Shown here: positions 30,681-40,127 of the stretch, one piece after another
Layout: each line of letters opens with the position of its first letter
Position numbering within the stretch: the stretch's first letter is position 1
From: Oscillospiraceae bacterium
GTDB taxonomy: Bacteria; Bacillota; Clostridia; Oscillospirales; Ruminococcaceae
Assembly (NCBI GenBank): GCA_017481565.1
Contig: JAFUOZ010000066.1
Location: forward strand, 1-41,405
Length of the DNA: 41,405 bases
Reading direction: 5' to 3'
Made by a program: the position numbers and the translations under genes
The notes under the pieces: model-generated
What the model was told of the DNA's origin: nothing
Seen by the model: only the letters and a program-made list of their open reading frames with translations
The model's database searches: none

Positions 30681-30691
30681 TTGGTGATTAT

Positions 30692-31282
30692 ATGAACAGA
30701 AACGATGAAAAGCTGTCACGCTTTATAAACGCCGTCAATTCGGAGATAGACGAAAAAGCGGCAGTGATAATGAACGAGGCAGAGAACAGAAAGGCAGCAC
30801 TGCTCGGTGAAGCGGAATCAAAGGCAAAGGCTGCCGAGGAAAAATATTTATCCGATAATACAAAAAAGATAAAAAACCGTATTTCGAGACAGCTTTCAAA
30901 GGCTGAGCTTGATACCAAAAAAGAAGTGCTTTTAAAGCGTGCACAGCTTACCGATAAGGTATTTGAGCAGGTATGCGAAAGGCTTGAAGAGTTCAGAAAA
31001 ACAAAGGGTTATCTTGATTATCTGATAAAATCGGCAGAAAAAGCAGGAGCAGACAGCAATTCGGTGCTGCTGCTTGCTCCCGCAGATGTAAGCTGCGGCA
31101 GTGATATTGCAAAGGCGCTGAAACTTGATGATATCAAGGTCCAAGCCGATACGGGAATACGTTACGGAGGAATATGCATTATGAATACCGTGAACGGCAC
31201 CGTGACCGACTTTAGCTTTGATCTTGCCCTTGAGGACAGCAGGAAAAAATTTGCGGCTGAAAATCATTTTTCCAAACAGTAA
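30692..31282 (+). CDS. atpE: V/A-type ATPase subunit E
   Basis: 196 residues, the usual length. N-terminal charged coiled coil (about 1-95) and C-terminal globular part (about 100-196). It forms the peripheral stalk with the G/H subunit. Features: NEAENRKAALLGEAESKAKAAEEKYL and GGICIMNTVNGTVTDFSFD. It starts 11 bases after atpF with only a weak ribosome site (TTGGTGA). Confidence 0.9.
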   Translation: MNRNDEKLSRFINAVNSEIDEKAAVIMNEAENRKAALLGEAESKAKAAEEKYLSDNTKKIKNRISRQLSKAELDTKKEVLLKRAQLTDKVFEQVCERLEEFRKTKGYLDYLIKSAEKAGADSNSVLLLAPADVSCGSDIAKALKLDDIKVQADTGIRYGGICIMNTVNGTVTDFSFDLALEDSRKKFAAENHFSKQ

Positions 31283-31304
31283 ATTATGAAAGGCGGAGCT
31301 TCAT

Positions 31305-33071
31305 TTGAATACCGTATTTTCAATTAACGGACCTGTAATAAAGGTCAGGAATACAAAGGACTTTTCAATGCAGGAAATGGTATATGCAGGTGAAAAGCGC
31401 CTTATCGGAGAGGTCATTGCGGTAAATGACGAGGAGACCACCATACAGGTCTATGAGGTAACAACGGGCATGAAGCCGGGAGAGCCTGTTGACCCTTCGG
31501 GTATGCCAATGTCCGTTACCCTCGGACCCGGGATCATTTCAAATATATTTGACGGCATCGAACGTCCGTTAAAGCAGATAGCCGATATAAGCGGGGCTTT
31601 TATCGGAGAGGGAATAAGCGTTTCCGCACTTGATGAGGATAAGCTCTGGGACGTGACAGTAACAGTAAAAGAGGGAGATATGCTTTCGGGCGGCAGTATA
31701 TATGCCGAATGTCCCGAAACTCCCGTTGTTGCCCATCGGTGCATGGTACATCCCGAACTGAGCGGACAGGTGATCTGGACAGCGGAAAACGGAAAATACA
31801 GAATAAATGATACGGTCTGCAAAATAAAGGACAGCGAGGGGGTCACCCATGACCTTACCCTTTGTCAGAAATGGCCCATAAAGCAGCCCCGTCCCTTTGC
31901 GGAGAGACTTTCAATAAATCGTCCTCTTGTTACGGGACAGAGGGTAATAGATACAGTGCTTCCCATAGCCAAGGGCGGCACGGCAGCTGTTCCGGGAGGC
32001 TTCGGAACAGGAAAGACCATGACCCAGCATCAGCTTGCCAAGTGGTGCGACGCGGATATTATCGTATATATCGGCTGCGGCGAGCGAGGAAACGAAATGA
32101 CGCAGGTTCTGGAGGAATTTTCACATCTTATCGACCCAAGGAGCGGAAAGGCGCTTACCGACAGAACAGTGCTTATTGCCAATACCTCAAATATGCCCGT
32201 TGCGGCAAGAGAGGCATCTATATATACAGGAATAACACTTGCCGAATATTATCGTGATATGGGATATCATATTGCAATAATGGCAGATTCCACATCACGC
32301 TGGGCAGAGGCGCTCCGTGAGATAAGCGGCAGACTGGAAGAAATGCCTGCCGAGGAAGGCTTCCCCGCATATCTTCCCTCACGTCTTTCAGAATTTTACG
32401 AAAGAGCGGGTTATGTTAAGAATTTCAACGGTACAGAAGGTTCGGTTACCATTATCGGAGCGGTATCTCCGCAGGGATCGGATTTTTCCGAGCCTGTCAC
32501 ACAGAATACAAAGCGCTTTGTGCGCTGCTTCTGGGCGCTTGATAAGGCGCTTGCCTATGCAAGACACTATCCCGCAATAAACTGGAATGACAGCTATTCC
32601 GAATATACCGACGATCTTGAAGAATATTACGAGGAGAATGTAAGTCCCGATTTTATTCCCTACCGCAGACGGCTTTCAAATATCCTGATAGAAGAAAATA
32701 AGCTTATGGAGATAGTAAAGCTTATCGGTGCAGATGTTCTCCCCGACGATCAGAAGCTGGTGATCGAGGCGGCAAGAGTTGTCAGAGTAGGCTTTCTCCA
32801 GCAGAATGCCTATCATAAGGACGATACCTATGTTCCTCTTGAAAAGCAGTTTATGATGATGAGGACTATCCTTAAGCTTTATGATACAACTCTCGAAGCG
32901 GTAAATAAAGGAATACCTCTGGCAAGGATAACCGATACAGGTATCTTTGAAAGAGTAATTAAGATAAAATACGATATACCAAATGATGAGCTTAAGCTGT
33001 TTGATAAGCTTGATAATGAGATCGCTGAAACAGTCAGCGGTGTAATAAAGGCTCATTCGCATAAAAAATAA
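31305..33071 (+). CDS. atpA: V/A-type ATPase catalytic subunit A
   Basis: 588 residues, usual length. Start codon is TTG at 31305, with GGAG (31295-31298) 6 bases before it; no ATG suits better. Walker A GGFGTGKT (231-238), catalytic Glu260 in CGERGNEM, and the non-homologous insert between about 110 and 200 typical of the V/A class. It hydrolyses or makes ATP with subunit B in the alternating hexamer. Confidence 0.97.
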   Translation: MNTVFSINGPVIKVRNTKDFSMQEMVYAGEKRLIGEVIAVNDEETTIQVYEVTTGMKPGEPVDPSGMPMSVTLGPGIISNIFDGIERPLKQIADISGAFIGEGISVSALDEDKLWDVTVTVKEGDMLSGGSIYAECPETPVVAHRCMVHPELSGQVIWTAENGKYRINDTVCKIKDSEGVTHDLTLCQKWPIKQPRPFAERLSINRPLVTGQRVIDTVLPIAKGGTAAVPGGFGTGKTMTQHQLAKWCDADIIVYIGCGERGNEMTQVLEEFSHLIDPRSGKALTDRTVLIANTSNMPVAAREASIYTGITLAEYYRDMGYHIAIMADSTSRWAEALREISGRLEEMPAEEGFPAYLPSRLSEFYERAGYVKNFNGTEGSVTIIGAVSPQGSDFSEPVTQNTKRFVRCFWALDKALAYARHYPAINWNDSYSEYTDDLEEYYEENVSPDFIPYRRRLSNILIEENKLMEIVKLIGADVLPDDQKLVIEAARVVRVGFLQQNAYHKDDTYVPLEKQFMMMRTILKLYDTTLEAVNKGIPLARITDTGIFERVIKIKYDIPNDELKLFDKLDNEIAETVSGVIKAHSHKK

Positions 33072-33086
33072 AGGAGGGAAGCAGTA

Positions 33087-34478
33087 ATGCTGCAATACGT
33101 AGGATTAAAGGAAATAAACGGTCCGCTTGTGGTTCTGGACGATGTTTCCGATGCTTCCTATGACGAGGTTGCCGAAATAAGACTTGAAAACGGCTCAAAA
33201 AGACTTGGAAGAGTAGTCCAGATCGACGGAAAACGTGTGGTACTTCAGGTTTTCGAGGGAACGAGAGGACTTTCTCTTAAAAATACAAAAACACGGCTTA
33301 TGGGCAGACCTATGGAAATGCCCCTTTCCTCCGAGCTAACGGGGCGTGTTTTCAGCGGAGCGGGAAGACCTATTGACGGTCTTGGTGAGATAACAGCGGA
33401 GAAATATGCCGATATCAACGGAAAGCCGCTTAATCCCGTATCCAGAAAATATCCCCGAAACTATATCAATACAGGAATTTCATCTATTGACGCACTTGCG
33501 ACACTTATCAGAGGTCAGAAGCTGCCTGTTTTTTCAGGCTCAGGACTTTCTCATAATAAGCTTGCCGTGCAGATAGTACGTCAGGCAAAGATCGCCGAGG
33601 AAAGCGGCGAGGATTTTGCGGTGGTATTTGCCGCCATGGGCGTAAAAAATGACGTTGCGGATTATTTCAGACGCAGCTTTGAGGAAAGCGGAGTACTTTC
33701 CCGAGTTGTAATGTTCCTTAATCTGTCCAACGACCCTATAATCGAAAGAATACTTGCTCCCAAGTGTGCCCTTACGGCAGCGGAATATCTTGCCTTTGAG
33801 AAGAATATGCATATCCTTGTTATTCTTACCGATATGACATCATATTCAGAGGCACTCCGAGAGTTTTCCTCCTCAAAGGGCGAGATCCCGGGAAGAAAGG
33901 GTTATCCGGGATATCTGTATTCCGATCTTGCATCACTGTATGAACGAGCGGGCATTGTTGAAGGCTCAAAGGGCTCTGTTACCCAGATACCTATCCTGAC
34001 CATGCCCAATGATGATATCACTCACCCTGTACCCGACCTTACTGGATATATCACCGAGGGACAGATAGTTCTTGACAGAGGACTTGACCAGACAGGCGTA
34101 TATCCTCCCGTTGCGGTGCTCCCGTCACTTTCCCGACTTATGAAGGACGGTATAGGTGAGGGCTATACACGAGCGGACCATTCCGACTGTGCAAATCAGC
34201 TGTTTGCCGCTTATGCAAAGGTACAGGACGCACGTTCGCTTGCATCAGTTATAGGTGAGGAAGAGCTTTCCGATATGGATAAAGCATATATCCGATTCGG
34301 AAGGATGTTTGAAAAATATTTTCTCACACAAAGATCGGACGAGAACCGCTCAATAGAAGAAACTCTCGATCTTGGCTGGGATCTGCTCAGTCTGCTGCCC
34401 ATATCGGCGCTTGACCGAGTTGATGATAAGCTTTTAGGTGAAAAATATCACCCTGAAAGAGCGGAAAGATTTATTTAG
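33087..34478 (+). CDS. atpB: V/A-type ATPase subunit B
   Basis: 463 residues, usual length. Non-catalytic nucleotide-binding subunit: the Walker A is degenerate ([11 protein letters not shown] at about 151-161) as in the family, and LASLYERAG supplies the arginine that reaches the A site. AAAGGAGGG precedes the ATG. Subunit D, which normally follows B, is absent here and found at 40785. Confidence 0.97.
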   Translation: MLQYVGLKEINGPLVVLDDVSDASYDEVAEIRLENGSKRLGRVVQIDGKRVVLQVFEGTRGLSLKNTKTRLMGRPMEMPLSSELTGRVFSGAGRPIDGLGEITAEKYADINGKPLNPVSRKYPRNYINTGISSIDALATLIRGQKLPVFSGSGLSHNKLAVQIVRQAKIAEESGEDFAVVFAAMGVKNDVADYFRRSFEESGVLSRVVMFLNLSNDPIIERILAPKCALTAAEYLAFEKNMHILVILTDMTSYSEALREFSSSKGEIPGRKGYPGYLYSDLASLYERAGIVEGSKGSVTQIPILTMPNDDITHPVPDLTGYITEGQIVLDRGLDQTGVYPPVAVLPSLSRLMKDGIGEGYTRADHSDCANQLFAAYAKVQDARSLASVIGEEELSDMDKAYIRFGRMFEKYFLTQRSDENRSIEETLDLGWDLLSLLPISALDRVDDKLLGEKYHPERAERFI

Positions 34479-34503
34479 TTATTCATAGTCTGGAGGTTTA
34501 TAT

Positions 34504-34983
34504 ATGGAAACTATTATCGGTTTACTTAAGGAAAACGCCCGTATGTCCAATAAGGACATAGCCGCCGCCGCAGGAATGACTGAGGCGCAGGTTGCCGAAA
34601 AAATTGCGGAATACGAGAAAAAAGGCATAATAAAGGGTTATACTATTATAGATAACGAGGATATGCTTGATAAAAATCTTGTTACAGCCTTTATTGAAGT
34701 AAAGGTAACACCCAAGGCGGATTTCGGCTTTGACGAGCTGGCACGAACGATCATGATGTTTGACGAGGTAGATACGGTAACTCTTATGAGCGGCTCATTT
34801 GACCTTGCCGTTACGCTCAGCGGTACAAATTATAAGGAAATAGCGCTTTTTGTAGCGCAGCGACTTTCCACTATTGAGGGTGTACTTTCAACCTCAACTC
34901 ATTTTGTGTTAAAAAGGTATAAGGAAAAAGGCTTTTTTATTGATAATGATACTGTTGATGACAGAGGACTTATCTCTCCGTAA
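34504..34983 (+). CDS. Lrp/AsnC family transcriptional regulator
   Basis: 159 residues. N-terminal HTH (NARMSNKDIAAAAGMTEAQVAEKIAEYEKKGIIKGYT) and C-terminal RAM ligand domain (about 62-145; EVDTVTLMSGSFDLAVTLSG) in the form of the Lrp/AsnC family. TGGAGG precedes the ATG at 8 bases. It follows atpB by only 25 bases without a terminator and precedes an aminotransferase, so it may sense an amino acid that this enzyme handles. C-terminal extension (GFFIDNDTVDDRGLISP) is short and acidic. Confidence 0.93.
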   Translation: METIIGLLKENARMSNKDIAAAAGMTEAQVAEKIAEYEKKGIIKGYTIIDNEDMLDKNLVTAFIEVKVTPKADFGFDELARTIMMFDEVDTVTLMSGSFDLAVTLSGTNYKEIALFVAQRLSTIEGVLSTSTHFVLKRYKEKGFFIDNDTVDDRGLISP

Positions 34984-35028
34984 CAGCGTAAAATATAAAA
35001 AAGCAGACGAAAGGGGAGCAATTCCAAA

Positions 35029-36204
35029 GTGATAGATTATGATAAAATACTTTCAGATAAATGTAAGCAGATAAAGCCCTCAGGTATAAGAAAATTCTTT
35101 GACGTTGCCGCAACAATGGAGAATGTTATTTCTCTGGGAGTGGGCGAGCCTGATTTCCAGACACCGTGGAATGTACGCAAGGCAGCTATAAGCACTCTTG
35201 AAAAGGGAAAGACAAAGTATACCTCAAATTCGGGACTTATCGAGCTGAGACAGACTATCTCGGATTATGTAAAGAAAAAAACAGGCGTTGTATATGACCC
35301 CGACCATGAGGTCATTATAACAGTAGGCGGTTCTGAGGGTATAGATGTAGCTATCCGTACTCTTATAAATCCGGGCGATGAGGTGCTTGTAGTCGAGCCG
35401 TGCTTTGTATGCTATGCACCGCTTGTTTCGATAATGGGAGGAGTTCCCGTTCCTCTGGTCACCGAGGAAAAGGACTGCTTCAAGCTTACCGCCGAAACTC
35501 TTAAGTCAAAGATAACCGACAAGACAAAGCTTCTTATCCTGCCCTTCCCCAATAACCCTACAGGAGCGGTTATGGAAAAGTCAGACCTTGAAGCTGTTGC
35601 ACAGGTGCTGAGAGACACCGATATAATGGTGCTTACAGATGAAATATATTCCGAGCTTACATACGGCGACGAGCCTCATACTTCAATAATTCAGCTTGAA
35701 GGCATGGCGGAGCGCACGGTGTATGTAAACGGCTTCTCAAAGGCTTATTCTATGACAGGCTGGAGACTGGGATATCTTTGTGCTCCCCGTCCGATAATGG
35801 AGCAGATGCTGAAGATCCATCAGTATGCGATAATGTGTTCCCCCACAGTATCACAGTATGCAGCTGTTGAAGCACTTTTAAACTGTGAAGACGATATTGC
35901 CCATATGGTCAGGGAATATAATACACGCCGCCGCTGGTTAGTGACCGAGCTTAACAGACTGGGACTTACCTGCTTTGAGCCCAAGGGCGCATTTTATGTG
36001 TTCCCCTGTATAAAGTCAACAGGTCTTTCAAGCGAGGAATTCTGTGAAAGACTGCTTTATGAGTATAATGTAGCGGTAGTTCCGGGAAATGCTTTCGGCG
36101 ACTGCGGCGAGGGATATATCCGTATTTCCTATGCATATTCATTAAAGCATATCATGGAAGCTGTCAGCAGAATAGAGGAGTTTATAAACAGCCTAAAAAA
36201 ATAA
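35029..36204 (+). CDS. PLP-dependent aminotransferase, class I/II
   Basis: 391 residues. Start GTG at 35029 after GGGGAG. Aspartate-aminotransferase fold type I: N176 in FPNNPTGA, D204 and Y207 in LTDEIYSEL, PLP lysine K238 in NGFSKAYSMTGWRLGY, R246, and the substrate arginine near the C-terminus (GYIRISYAYS). Likely an aromatic or alanine/aspartate-type transaminase; the exact substrate is not determined. Between the Lrp regulator and the dipeptidase, which suggests amino-acid use or salvage. Confidence 0.94.
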   Translation: MIDYDKILSDKCKQIKPSGIRKFFDVAATMENVISLGVGEPDFQTPWNVRKAAISTLEKGKTKYTSNSGLIELRQTISDYVKKKTGVVYDPDHEVIITVGGSEGIDVAIRTLINPGDEVLVVEPCFVCYAPLVSIMGGVPVPLVTEEKDCFKLTAETLKSKITDKTKLLILPFPNNPTGAVMEKSDLEAVAQVLRDTDIMVLTDEIYSELTYGDEPHTSIIQLEGMAERTVYVNGFSKAYSMTGWRLGYLCAPRPIMEQMLKIHQYAIMCSPTVSQYAAVEALLNCEDDIAHMVREYNTRRRWLVTELNRLGLTCFEPKGAFYVFPCIKSTGLSSEEFCERLLYEYNVAVVPGNAFGDCGEGYIRISYAYSLKHIMEAVSRIEEFINSLKK

Positions 36205-36220
36205 ATAAGGAAAAATTATC

Positions 36221-37603
36221 ATGAATGATTACAAAAAGCTTATAAATGATTACATTGAAGAGCATACAGAGGATATGATAAGCTTTCTTAAGGAGCTTAT
36301 TTCATACAGAAGCGTTCAGGGCGAAGCGGAGGAAAATGCTCCGTTCGGCAAGGAAAACAAGGAAGTCCTTGACAGATTTATTGCCGAGTGTGAAAAATTC
36401 GGATTTAAGACGGAGAATTTTCAGGGCTATGCTGCTCATGCGGATATGAATGAGCTTGCGCCGAAGCTTGGAATACTTTGTCATCTTGATGTTGTGCCCG
36501 AGGGTACAGGCTGGACAGGCGATCCCTATAAGGCAGAGGTAAGAGACGGAAAGGTCATCGGCAGAGGAGCTATCGATGATAAGGGACCTGCTGTAATGGC
36601 ACTTTATGCAATGAAATGCATAAGCGATCTTAAAATCCCCCTTAAGCACGGAGTAAGACTTATAACAGGCTGCAACGAGGAAAACGGCTCCGAGGATATG
36701 GAATATTACCGTAAAAAGACCGAATTCCCCGAGCTGCTTGTGACCCCCGACGGAAATTATCCTCTGATAAATATCGAAAAGGGTATGCTCAGATGTGAAT
36801 TTTCAGCGGATATGCCCGAAAACTGCGCACTTGTAAGCCTTCACGGCGGAAGTGTTATCAATGCGGTTCCCGACAGATGCACAGCAAGGGTGAAGGATAC
36901 CTCACCCGAGGAGATCGCCGAGTGTGCAAAGGGAATAGAAAATGTGAAGTTTACGGCAGAGACCGAAGGCAATCTGACCGTTATCACCGCCGAGGGAAGC
37001 TGCGCTCACGCCTCAACTCCCGAACAGGGATATAATGCGGTAACAGCAATGCTCAGGCTGCTTGATGATATATCAGCCGATACGGGAGTACCTGTTTCGG
37101 TGCTGAACAGTATGTTCCCCTACGGTGAAACAGACGGCGGATCGGCAGGTGTAAAATGCTCCGATGATATTTCGGGAGAACTTACACTTGTACTCAGTGT
37201 TATTGATATTGAGAACGGTTCGATAAGCGGAAAATGCGACTGCCGTTTCCCTGTAAGCAAGACTCTTTCCGAAATTTCGGAAAATCTTTGCGGAGCCTTT
37301 GAGGGAGATAATATAGATGCACAGATAATTCTTGGAGTTGAGCCTCATTATGTTGATTCGGACAGTGAATTTGTCCGCAGTCTGCTTGCAGTGTATGAGG
37401 ACGTTACAGGAAATAAGGGAGAATGTATAGCAATAGGCGGCGGCACTTATGTTCATGAAACAGAAAACGGTGTAGCATTCGGTGCAGAGTTCCCGGGTGA
37501 AGATAATCATATGCACGGCGCAGATGAATTTATCACAGTTGACAGTCTTAAGCTGAATGCAAAGATATATGCCAATATGATAATTGCCCTTGCAGGAAAA
37601 TAA
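36221..37603 (+). CDS. Sapep/PepV-family dipeptidase (M20)
   Basis: 460 residues, typical for the PepV group. Metal ligands and catalytic residues: H88 and D90 in LCHLDVVPEG, D119/D120 in AIDDKGP, E153/E154 in CNEENGSED, and the late His in FPGEDNHMHGADEF. It cleaves dipeptides in the cytosol, with metal in the active site. AAGGAAAA precedes the ATG. Starts 16 bases after the aminotransferase, so the two are probably co-transcribed. Confidence 0.93.
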   Translation: MNDYKKLINDYIEEHTEDMISFLKELISYRSVQGEAEENAPFGKENKEVLDRFIAECEKFGFKTENFQGYAAHADMNELAPKLGILCHLDVVPEGTGWTGDPYKAEVRDGKVIGRGAIDDKGPAVMALYAMKCISDLKIPLKHGVRLITGCNEENGSEDMEYYRKKTEFPELLVTPDGNYPLINIEKGMLRCEFSADMPENCALVSLHGGSVINAVPDRCTARVKDTSPEEIAECAKGIENVKFTAETEGNLTVITAEGSCAHASTPEQGYNAVTAMLRLLDDISADTGVPVSVLNSMFPYGETDGGSAGVKCSDDISGELTLVLSVIDIENGSISGKCDCRFPVSKTLSEISENLCGAFEGDNIDAQIILGVEPHYVDSDSEFVRSLLAVYEDVTGNKGECIAIGGGTYVHETENGVAFGAEFPGEDNHMHGADEFITVDSLKLNAKIYANMIIALAGK

Positions 37604-37623
37604 AAAATCAACGGATAGGCTTA

Positions 37624-37746
37624 TTATTACTTCGGCAATTAAACAGTTTGATTAACTATTTCTAAATTACAATAATTGTCGTATCTGCGACTTTTTTGAA
37701 AAATCAAGCACCGAGCAATCAAATTATATTATTGCCGAAGTAATAA
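37624..37746. repeat. 123-bp MITE-like element with 16-bp terminal inverted repeats
   Basis: TTATTACTTCGGCAAT (37624-37639) and its exact complement (37731-37746) bound a non-coding interior with a small hairpin followed by TTTTTT (about 37678-37697), a possible weak terminator for the dipeptidase transcript. Confidence 0.65.
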
Positions 37747-37838
37747 GGAATCGCTGATTAAATCGCTTCATGCCCCCTCTCAGTTACGGATTTTCGAGGG
37801 TCGGAAGCTATGCCTTTGGCATTGATCAGCGTTTCCTT
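37745..37838. repeat. CGCTGATT palindromic element, copy A
   Basis: Begins AAGGAATCGCTGATTAA (37745-37761) and ends GATCAGCGTTTCCTT (37824-37838); the ends pair with one or two mismatches. The interior holds ATGCC-TTT-GGCAT. It abuts copy B without a gap. Confidence 0.7.
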
Positions 37839-37931
37839 AAGGAATCGCTGATTAAAGGCGTAGCCATCGTTTCAGACCCACGAAAATGCTTTACTGAGTG
37901 GGTCTTGAAACGATTTAATCAGCGGTTCCTT
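37839..37931. repeat. CGCTGATT palindromic element, copy B (most complete)
   Basis: 93 bp forming one long hairpin: outer arms AAGGAATCGCTGATTAA (37839-37855) and TTAATCAGCGGTTCCTT (37915-37931), one mismatch; inner arms ATCGTTTCAGACCCAC and GTGGGTCTTGAAACGAT, one bulge. The same element is found at 2768-2850. Confidence 0.85.
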
Positions 37932-38007
37932 AATTATGTATATCCAATATAAGCTTATCCGTTTTCTATTGAATTGCTATAGAATATAAAAAGGTGGAAT
38001 TGCTTTT

Positions 38008-39198
38008 ATGGAAAATATAAAGGAAGTTATCCTTCTTAAAGAAGGGGAGATCGCACTTAAGGGTCTGAATCGCCGTACCTTTGAAGAAGCTTTTATAAAA
38101 AATCTCCGCAGACGTTTAAAACCTCTGGGAAATTTCGATTACAGATCCTCTCAGTCAATGATATATGCCGAGCCTCTGGATGATAATATAGATATGGACG
38201 AAGCCTTCTCCCGTGCAGCTAAGGTTTTCGGAGCAAACGCAGTATGCCGTGCCATTATCACCGAAAAGGAAGATTTTAACGCACTCTGTAAGGTAGCAGC
38301 AGAATACTGCCGCGATGAGCTTGAATGTGCACGTACCTTTAAGGTGGAGGCAAAACGCTCCGATAAACATTATCCTATGAAATCTCCCGAAATATGCCGT
38401 GAGCTTGGCGGCAGACTTATGAGAGAATTCAAACATCTTACCGTTGATGTCCATAATCCGCAGGTCACGGTAAATGTTGAGATACGAGAAAAAAATGCTT
38501 ATGTACATACAGGAAATAAGCCTGCCGCAGGCGGTATTCCCGTAGGTACATCAGGTAAGGCTATGCTTATGCTTTCAGGCGGTATCGACAGTCCCGTTGC
38601 AGGCTATATGATGGCTAAAAGGGGTGTACAGATATCTGCCATACATTATGTTTCACCTCCCTATACATCGGAAAGAGCAAGACTTAAGGTTGAACGTCTC
38701 TGCGAAAAGCTTACAGATTACTGCGGAGATATAGCATTTTTCTGCGTACCCTTTACCGAAATACAGGAGGCTATCAGAGATAACTGCCCCGAGGAATATT
38801 TTACCATAATCATGAGACGTATCATGATAGAGATCGCACAGAGAATAGCCGAAAAAAGAGGAATACAGGCACTTATCACAGGTGAAAGCGTAGGTCAGGT
38901 GGCATCTCAGACAATGGGCGCACTTGCGTGTACCGATGCGGTATGCCGTATGCCAATGTTCAGACCTGTAATAGGTATGGATAAAAATGAAATAACCGTT
39001 ATCGCAAGAAATATAGATACATTTGATATTTCTATTGAGCCCTATGAGGACTGCTGTACCGTATTTACACCCAAGCACCCAAAGATCAAGCCTGTTGTAA
39101 GCGAGGTAGCAGCCGCTCAGGATAATTTCGATTTTGAGCCTCTTATTGCAAAGGCCGTTGAAGAGACCGAGCTTAAATATATGAAGCTTGAAGTGTAA
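38008..39198 (+). CDS. thiI: tRNA 4-thiouridine synthase ThiI
   Basis: 396 residues. N-terminal ferredoxin-like and THUMP domains (about 1-170) bind tRNA; the PP-loop SGGIDSPVAGY (about 190-200) activates uridine 8 with ATP for sulfur transfer. The C-terminal rhodanese domain of enterobacterial ThiI is absent, normal for Firmicutes, which use a partner cysteine desulfurase; none lies next to it here. The conserved region ALACTDAVCRMPMFRPVIGMDK holds the catalytic-site cysteine. AAAGGTGG precedes the ATG. First gene of the thiI-ispE-flavin reductase-atpD set. Confidence 0.95.
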   Translation: MENIKEVILLKEGEIALKGLNRRTFEEAFIKNLRRRLKPLGNFDYRSSQSMIYAEPLDDNIDMDEAFSRAAKVFGANAVCRAIITEKEDFNALCKVAAEYCRDELECARTFKVEAKRSDKHYPMKSPEICRELGGRLMREFKHLTVDVHNPQVTVNVEIREKNAYVHTGNKPAAGGIPVGTSGKAMLMLSGGIDSPVAGYMMAKRGVQISAIHYVSPPYTSERARLKVERLCEKLTDYCGDIAFFCVPFTEIQEAIRDNCPEEYFTIIMRRIMIEIAQRIAEKRGIQALITGESVGQVASQTMGALACTDAVCRMPMFRPVIGMDKNEITVIARNIDTFDISIEPYEDCCTVFTPKHPKIKPVVSEVAAAQDNFDFEPLIAKAVEETELKYMKLEV

Positions 39199-39215
39199 TG
39201 AAAGGATAGATATTT

Positions 39216-40109
39216 ATGAAGCATACAGTAACCGTTTCAGCTCCCGCAAAGCTTAATCTTTATCTTGATGTTACGGGAAAAAGAGGAGACGGATATCATA
39301 ATATCGAGTCGGTAATGCAGAGTATCGAGCTTTGCGATATCGTTACAGTTACCGTTGATACAGAGGAAAAATCAGACCGTGTGACCATAACCTGCACAGA
39401 CCCGTCAATTCCATGCACAAGTGAAAATATATGTGTAAAGGCAGTAGGTGAGTTCTATAAATATTACGGCGATGAGCATTACGGTGTTGATATCCATATC
39501 GAAAAGAATATTCCCGTCGGAGCAGGCATGGGCGGCGGAAGTGCAGATGCTGCAGCGGTTGCCGTTGCACTGAACAGAGCGCTCAATACCTTTCTCGATT
39601 CGGAGGAGCTTTGTAATATTGCCGCAAATATCGGCGCTGATGTTCCTTTCTGCGTTGTGGGAAAGACACAGTACTGCACTGAAACAGGAGATATGCTCCG
39701 TCAGCTTTCCCATATTCCCGACTGTATTTTTGTTGTGGGAAAGGGCAGAGAAAGCGTGTCCACAGCGGAAGCCTATAAGGATATCGACAATGCCGAAAAG
39801 CTTATGACAGAGGACGTTGCCGCTGTTTTCTGCTCCGAGGATATAAATGTAATTGCCGGAAACTGCCGTAATATATTCGAGCAGACAGTAAAGCTGCCGG
39901 AGGTCACCGAAATAAAGGATATCATATCTCAGTCGGGAGCACTTTGTTCCTGTATGACAGGAAGCGGCTCAGCTGTTTTCGGAATATTCACCGATGCTGA
40001 TTCAGCGGCTGCCTGCGAGGGCACACTAAGGAATATGGGATATTATGCGGTAAAGGCATTGCCGTCACGTATGGGCGTGAGGGTGCTTTCTGCCGAAACT
40101 GCTGAATAA
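39216..40109 (+). CDS. ispE: 4-diphosphocytidyl-2-C-methyl-D-erythritol kinase
   Basis: 297 residues. Kinase of the MEP isoprenoid pathway, GHMP fold: SAPAKLNLYLDV with Lys12, the ATP loop PVGAGMGGGSADAAA (100-114), Asp142 in GADVPFCV and the C-terminal MTGSGSAVFGIF. Together with thiI upstream (17 bases) and the following gene it forms one transcript. AAAGGATAG precedes the ATG at about 8 bases. Confidence 0.95.
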   Translation: MKHTVTVSAPAKLNLYLDVTGKRGDGYHNIESVMQSIELCDIVTVTVDTEEKSDRVTITCTDPSIPCTSENICVKAVGEFYKYYGDEHYGVDIHIEKNIPVGAGMGGGSADAAAVAVALNRALNTFLDSEELCNIAANIGADVPFCVVGKTQYCTETGDMLRQLSHIPDCIFVVGKGRESVSTAEAYKDIDNAEKLMTEDVAAVFCSEDINVIAGNCRNIFEQTVKLPEVTEIKDIISQSGALCSCMTGSGSAVFGIFTDADSAAACEGTLRNMGYYAVKALPSRMGVRVLSAETAE

Positions 40110-40127
40110 GGAAGGACAGTGGATAAA

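Larger units (their letters stand above)
37610..37963. repeat. Nested inverted-repeat block between the dipeptidase and thiI genes
   Basis: The 404-base gap 37604-38007 has no gene but several nested palindromes. Outermost arms are AACGGATAGGCTTA (37610-37623) and TAAGCTTATCCGTT (37950-37963), one mismatch. Inside are a 123-bp inner element (37624-37746) and two palindromic units (37745-37838 and 37839-37931). Confidence 0.7.
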
